Source: an uncultured bacterium (GTDB lineage: Bacteria; Bacillota; Clostridia; Lachnospirales; Lachnospiraceae). Taken from it: 18,025 nucleotides of DNA. Shown piece by piece: positions 14,758 through 18,025 of the stretch. The DNA lies in assembly GCA_946061355.1 (NCBI GenBank), contig CAMGRE010000021.1, forward strand, positions 1-18,025, in the 5' to 3' direction. Below the pieces are notes generated by a model, which saw only the letters and a program-made list of their open reading frames with translations, did not search any database and was not told where the DNA came from. Made by a program: the position numbers and the translations under genes. The first letter of the stretch is position 1; the number at the start of each line of letters is the position of its first letter.

Positions 14758-16023
14758 ATGGAAGACCGGCGATATCTCTGTATTGATTTAAAATCATTTT
14801 ATGCATCTGTGGAATGTGTGGACCGGAAGCTCGATCCGATGACGACACTGCTGGCAGTTGCCGACCGCAGCCGCAGCGAAAAGACAATCTGTCTTGCCAT
14901 TTCCCCCGCCATGAAAGCGCTCGGGATCAAGAACCGCTGTCGCCTGTTCCAGATCCCTACAGGGCTCGATTACATCACAGCGCCGCCTCGTATGCAACGC
15001 TATATTGACATGTCCGCTGAAGTGTACGGCGTCTATTTAAAATATGTGTCCGCCGAAGACATCCACCCGTATTCCATCGATGAGGTCTTTATGGATGTCA
15101 CAGACTATCTGCCGCTGTATCAGATCAGCGCCAAGGAGCTCGCATTGCGGATCATGGAAGATATCCGCCAGACAACAGGGATCCCCGCCACCGCAGGCAT
15201 CGGAACCAACCTGTATCTCGCCAAAATTGCACTGGACATCACTGCCAAGCATGTCTCGGACGGTATCGGCTATCTGGACAAAGAGGAATATCAGCGGACA
15301 CTGTGGCGCCACCGTCCGCTCACGGACTTCTGGCGCATCGGCTCCGGCACCCAGAAACGCCTGCACAGTCTGGGCATCCTGACAATGGAGGACATCACCC
15401 TGGCGGACGAGGAACTGCTCTATCGCACCTTCGGCATCGACGCCGAACTGCTCATCGACCACGCCTGGGGTGTGGAACCCGTGACGATCGCTGATATCAA
15501 AAATTACAAACCCCAGAGCAACTGCCTAACCAGCGGTCAGGTGCTTGCCCGCGATTACACGTATGAGCAGAGCCTCCTGATCATCAAGGAAATGGTGGAT
15601 GAACTGTGCCTCAGCATGTCCGAAAAGGGGCTCACCACTAACTCCCTTTCCCTGATGGTCGGCTATTCCGGCTATACGGAGCATAAGCCCGCCACCGGAA
15701 CCGTGGCGTTGCCCACCTTTTCCAACTCATACCGACAGATCATCCCGCATGTGCTCAAACGTTACGAACAGATCACAGACAAGGATCTGTCCATCCGCAG
15801 GCTAGGCATCTCCTGTAACCGTGTCGCCGCGGAAAATTATGAGCAGTATGATCTGTTTACCGATCCCGCCGAGCTGGAGCGTGACAGACGCTTACAGGCA
15901 GCTGCCCTCTCCATCAAGAAAAAATTCGGCAAAAATGCACTGGTGCGTGGTATGGACCTGCAGGAAGATGCGACCACGCTGGAGCGCAACACACAGATAG
16001 GAGGGCACAGGAGTGGCATATAA
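14758..16023 (+). CDS. Y-family translesion DNA polymerase, UvrX/UmuC-like
   Basis: Error-prone polymerase of 421 residues for bypass of damaged bases. CIDLKSFYASVE (8-19) holds metal ligand D10 and the likely steric gate Y15. YSIDEVFMDVT (105-115) contains catalytic D108 and E109. IPATAGIGTNLYLAKIALD is the next palm motif, and a helix-hairpin-helix thumb region follows with IGSGTQKRLHSLGI. QYDLF (363-367) matches the pentapeptide by which polymerases bind the beta sliding clamp. The ATG at 14758 is chosen over one at 14704 because the latter lies upstream of the promoter, and AGGAAGGA precedes the former. It overlaps the YolD-like gene by 11 bases, a pairing also seen in Bacillus and its plasmids and phages. 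Regulation by LexA is supported by the box upstream. Confidence 0.93.
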   Translation: MEDRRYLCIDLKSFYASVECVDRKLDPMTTLLAVADRSRSEKTICLAISPAMKALGIKNRCRLFQIPTGLDYITAPPRMQRYIDMSAEVYGVYLKYVSAEDIHPYSIDEVFMDVTDYLPLYQISAKELALRIMEDIRQTTGIPATAGIGTNLYLAKIALDITAKHVSDGIGYLDKEEYQRTLWRHRPLTDFWRIGSGTQKRLHSLGILTMEDITLADEELLYRTFGIDAELLIDHAWGVEPVTIADIKNYKPQSNCLTSGQVLARDYTYEQSLLIIKEMVDELCLSMSEKGLTTNSLSLMVGYSGYTEHKPATGTVALPTFSNSYRQIIPHVLKRYEQITDKDLSIRRLGISCNRVAAENYEQYDLFTDPAELERDRRLQAAALSIKKKFGKNALVRGMDLQEDATTLERNTQIGGHRSGI

Positions 16024-16366
16024 ACCCAAAGTCAGAATGAGCACCGCCGACCGGGCCAAACAATTCATGCCCTTTGCCGCCCTGCGCGGACTCCCTCAGG
16101 CACTGGCTGCCAAAGAACATATCGCGGTGGACAAGATCGAGCTGACCGAAGACATGGCAGAGGAGCTGAACCGCAATATGCAGCAGGTCAGACCGGGAAT
16201 GGTCATCTCTGTCGTGTATTACTGCACATTGCCCGATGCTCCTGCCTATTACAGAAAAATAACCGGCATGGTCGCCCGTGTGAGCGAAACCAGCCGGTTA
16301 TTACAGATCGTTAATACAAGTATAAAATTTGATGATATCCTGGAGATCAGCTTTCCTGGGTTTTGA
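16013..16366 (+). CDS. YolD-like protein, partner of the Y-family polymerase
   Basis: A 117-residue protein with the YolD signature DRAKQFMPFAALRGL (13-27), followed by a helical segment (about 30-58) and a beta-rich half (GMVISVVYYC, 62-71; YYRKITGMVARVS, 79-91). YolD-like proteins are usually encoded next to UvrX/UmuC-type polymerases and have been suggested to act like UmuD as accessory factors; the mechanism is not established. It starts with GTG at 16013, supported by GGAGG 8 bases upstream, and overlaps the polymerase gene by 11 bases, so translation is coupled. Confidence 0.87.
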   Translation: MAYKPKVRMSTADRAKQFMPFAALRGLPQALAAKEHIAVDKIELTEDMAEELNRNMQQVRPGMVISVVYYCTLPDAPAYYRKITGMVARVSETSRLLQIVNTSIKFDDILEISFPGF

Positions 16367-16405
16367 GCTGACCGGGCAGCAGTTTCCACCATGCCGTCTC
16401 GCCTA

Positions 16406-16867
16406 TCATAACTCTTCCCGGATATACGCAAGGAATCCCTGACACCCCTCAAGCATATCGCGGTAGGTCGTCTCGAACTCCCCTGTATACCAGGGATCGG
16501 CAATCTCCTGTCCTGCCCTGTCCGTAAAATCAAGCAGCATCCGTATCTTATCCTGCGGATCTCCTCCGGCAATGCGGGACATATTCCTGATATTCCAATG
16601 ATCCATGCCGATCAGGTAATCATATTCCTCATAGTCGCGTCTCGTCATCTGACGCGCCCTGTGTCCCGTACAGGGAATGTGATATTTCCTGAAAATGGAC
16701 ATCGTGCCGTGATGGATCCCGTTGCCAATCTCCTCTGTGCTGGTTGCCGCCGAATCAATCACAAGCTGATCCGCCAGTCCCGCCTTCTCTGCCATATCTT
16801 TCAACACAAACTCCGCCATCGGGGAACGGCAGATGTTGCCGTGGCAGATGAAAAGAACTTTTATCAT
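16406..16867 (-). CDS. Low-molecular-weight protein tyrosine phosphatase
   Basis: A 153-residue cytosolic enzyme of the arsenate-reductase-like phosphatase fold. The P-loop is CHGNICRS (8-15), a C-x5-R-S motif with nucleophile C8, R14 and S15. DPWYTG (124-129) carries the general acid D124. Length is normal (about 150-160). In Gram-positive bacteria such proteins often reverse tyrosine phosphorylation of polysaccharide kinases, but no partner kinase is present here, so the target is unknown. The start has AAGGAAGG 8 bases upstream. The gene converges with the YolD-like gene. Confidence 0.95.
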   Translation of the reverse strand: MIKVLFICHGNICRSPMAEFVLKDMAEKAGLADQLVIDSAATSTEEIGNGIHHGTMSIFRKYHIPCTGHRARQMTRRDYEEYDYLIGMDHWNIRNMSRIAGGDPQDKIRMLLDFTDRAGQEIADPWYTGEFETTYRDMLEGCQGFLAYIREEL

Positions 16868-16893
16868 TGTATTTTCCTTCCTTAATTTGCCAA

Positions 16894-16929
16894 GAAATGC
16901 CGCATTTTAGCCTGTTTTTAAGGCATTTC
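16894..16929. repeat. Inverted repeat in the leader of the phosphatase gene
   Basis: GAAATGCC (16894-16901) and GGCATTTC (16922-16929) are perfect 8-bp arms around 20 bases. A competing short pair, GCC/GGC, lies around the TGTTTTTAA inside. It would form a hairpin in the predicted leader, about 27 bases upstream of the phosphatase ATG. No T tract follows, so it is not a standard terminator. Confidence 0.45.
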
Positions 16930-16971
16930 CGGGTGATTGTATTTTTCTTCAAAAATTCGGTTACCGGGCAA

Positions 16972-16980
16972 ATTATAGCA
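16972..16980 (-). promoter_or_regulatory. Extended -10 promoter of the tyrosine phosphatase gene
   Basis: The minus strand reads TGCTATAAT, a perfect TATAAT with the TG extension that can dispense with a -35 box; no good -35 was found at 16-18 bases. It implies a leader of roughly 100 bases before the ATG at 16867. Confidence 0.55.
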
Positions 16981-17013
16981 TATTTTTGCAAGTTGTTGCG
17001 ACCCAATAGTAGT

Positions 17014-17045
17014 AAAAATCGTAGTAAAACAAAAATTCCTACTAC
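17014..17045 (-). terminator. Weak terminator-like hairpin after the AbiE toxin gene
   Basis: On the minus strand GTAGTA (17040-17045) pairs with TACTAC (17021-17026) and is followed by GATTTTTAC. A further copy of the short motif gives an alternative 8-bp pairing, TAGTAGTA (17007-17014) with TACTACTA (17040-17047). The stem is short and AT-rich. It starts 6 to 8 bases after the toxin stop codon. Confidence 0.4.
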
Positions 17046-17053
17046 TAAGAATT

Positions 17054-17881
17054 TTAAAGTACAATCTTCCTCAACACTTCCAACACATTCTCATACGAAA
17101 TATCACTGGCATATGCAAACTTCTTCTGATACTTCATCCACATATCTTTAAGGTCATTACTCTCTGAAATCTGCTTCAAAATACCCTCTACATCCGAAAT
17201 CTGTTCTGTACTACCCCTATGCTCTGCTGTTGCTTTCAAAGCTTCCTTATAAATTTCCTTATCGTATTCCTGCGTTGTTCCAAGTATGTAAACATCATAA
17301 TAATCTCTTGGTCTTGTGGTAAACACACCTCTACGCAGAATTGTCTCCACTTTCTCTGCAATAACCGTCTCTATATTATATCCCCATAAGCTAATTCGAA
17401 TATCTTCATCGAAAATACCACTAAACTCATACTTTACTGCGTCCGGGGTAATCACATCTCCTGTAGAAACATCAATGGATAATGGTGTAATTATTGTATC
17501 ATATACTGCGTCTAAACGAACACAATAACCGCCGTAAATATCATCCTTGCGAATTGGCTCAATTGACTTTACCGTAAATACAACATCATCTTTCATATCG
17601 ATTTTACAAATTGCATCAATTGCTTCTGTTATTTTTTCTTCCGTCAATGGCAGATTGCGAAGAGTAGTGTCTAAATCCATTGTAGATCGGGTATCCAATC
17701 CTACAATAGCAGCTATCAACATCCCACCCTTTACAACAAATTTCTCACTGTATTCAGATACTGATAACCTTGCAAGGAAACATTCAAACATGTAATTTTG
17801 GAGAACTACCTGGGCTGCTATGTTATTACTCTTCGCATAATTTTTTATTCTTCCTTTTAAACTCATAGCCTTGGAACTCAT
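17054..17881 (-). CDS. AbiEii-family nucleotidyltransferase toxin of a type IV toxin-antitoxin system
   Basis: A 275-residue protein of the AbiEii/AbiGii group, which acts in phage abortive infection by nucleotide transfer (some relatives modify tRNA). FVVKGGMLI (48-56) is motif I. RSTMDLD (65-71) gives metal ligands D69 and D71. LSIDVSTGD (134-142) gives a third acidic residue, D137. TVIAEKVETILRRG (172-185) and TRPRDYYDVYIL (189-200) are motifs with K177 and D193. All expected active-site residues are present, so it looks intact. The ATG overlaps the antitoxin stop as ATGA, and GGAGGTG lies 5 bases upstream. The region is visibly more AT-rich than the rest of the window, suggesting horizontal acquisition. 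Confidence 0.9.
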   Translation of the reverse strand: MSSKAMSLKGRIKNYAKSNNIAAQVVLQNYMFECFLARLSVSEYSEKFVVKGGMLIAAIVGLDTRSTMDLDTTLRNLPLTEEKITEAIDAICKIDMKDDVVFTVKSIEPIRKDDIYGGYCVRLDAVYDTIITPLSIDVSTGDVITPDAVKYEFSGIFDEDIRISLWGYNIETVIAEKVETILRRGVFTTRPRDYYDVYILGTTQEYDKEIYKEALKATAEHRGSTEQISDVEGILKQISESNDLKDMWMKYQKKFAYASDISYENVLEVLRKIVL

Positions 17882-18025
17882 AGCAACACCTCCATATATT
17901 GTTTTAAAATCTTGCTTACTCTAAATTTTTCCGCATATGCAGCCAAACGATTCAAATCTTTCTCTTTAAAAGCCGCATAATTTTTCATCGCAACTATTAC
18001 AGTTTCTTCATCCATACGATTTCTG
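17878..18025 (-). CDS. AbiEi-family antitoxin, C-terminal fragment cut by the window edge
   Basis: The open frame runs leftward from the window edge to a TGA at 17880-17878, giving about 49 residues. It includes NRLAAYAEKFRVSKILKQY near the end and finishes with MEVLL, the usual C-terminal pattern of AbiEi antitoxins (a leucine-rich helical end just before the toxin gene). AbiEi proteins bind their own promoter and neutralise the toxin; the DNA-binding N-terminus and the promoter lie outside the window. The stop overlaps the toxin start by 4 bases. The family call rests on the short C-terminal pattern and on the toxin next to it. Confidence 0.75.
   Translation of the reverse strand, partial: RNRMDEETVIVAMKNYAAFKEKDLNRLAAYAEKFRVSKILKQYMEVLL

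Overview
The window looks like a chromosomal segment of a Gram-positive anaerobe of the class Clostridia, most likely Lachnospiraceae. The evidence is strong GGAGG-type ribosome binding sites, promoters near TTGACA-17-TATAAT, a Bacillota-type SOS box, the clostridial gene order ACT protein - hom - PGM-like protein - lysC, and a Gram-positive-style lipoprotein transporter. Family assignment is inference: there is no rRNA or other marker in the window. Base composition is moderate in GC except for the last 1 kb, which is visibly AT-rich.

Region 1 (1-6700), minus strand: an aspartate-family amino acid cluster transcribed leftward from a promoter near 6632-6660. Order: a PheB-like ACT protein, homoserine dehydrogenase, a phosphoglycerate-mutase-like protein that probably acts as homoserine kinase, aspartate kinase, methylenetetrahydrofolate reductase and a branched-chain aminotransferase. 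Together they cover aspartate activation, homoserine formation and phosphorylation, methyl-folate supply for methionine, and branched-chain amino acid transamination. A hairpin follows ilvE, and beyond it lies a gene-free, strongly self-complementary 137-base element (14-150).

Region 2 (6730-10500), minus strand: glyA (serine hydroxymethyltransferase), then a polar amino acid ABC transporter (lipoprotein, permease, ATPase). The transporter has its own strong promoter, a palindromic operator-like site, a long stem-loop between the lipoprotein and permease genes, and a good intrinsic terminator. The glyA promoter and the oppositely directed promoter of the next gene appear to share one -35 box.

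Region 3 (10507-14557): a plus-strand PAP2-type membrane phosphatase converges on a minus-strand group holding a small membrane-anchored protein of unknown function, a DUF1653 protein, the adenine glycosylase MutY and a family 2 glycosyltransferase.

Region 4 (14710-16366), plus strand: an SOS-controlled pair, a Y-family translesion polymerase with a clamp-binding motif and an overlapping YolD-like gene.

Region 5 (16406-18025), minus strand: a low-molecular-weight protein tyrosine phosphatase, then an AT-rich AbiE type IV toxin-antitoxin module. The toxin gene is complete; only the C-terminal end of the antitoxin gene lies inside the window. No tRNA, rRNA, CRISPR array or insertion sequence was seen.
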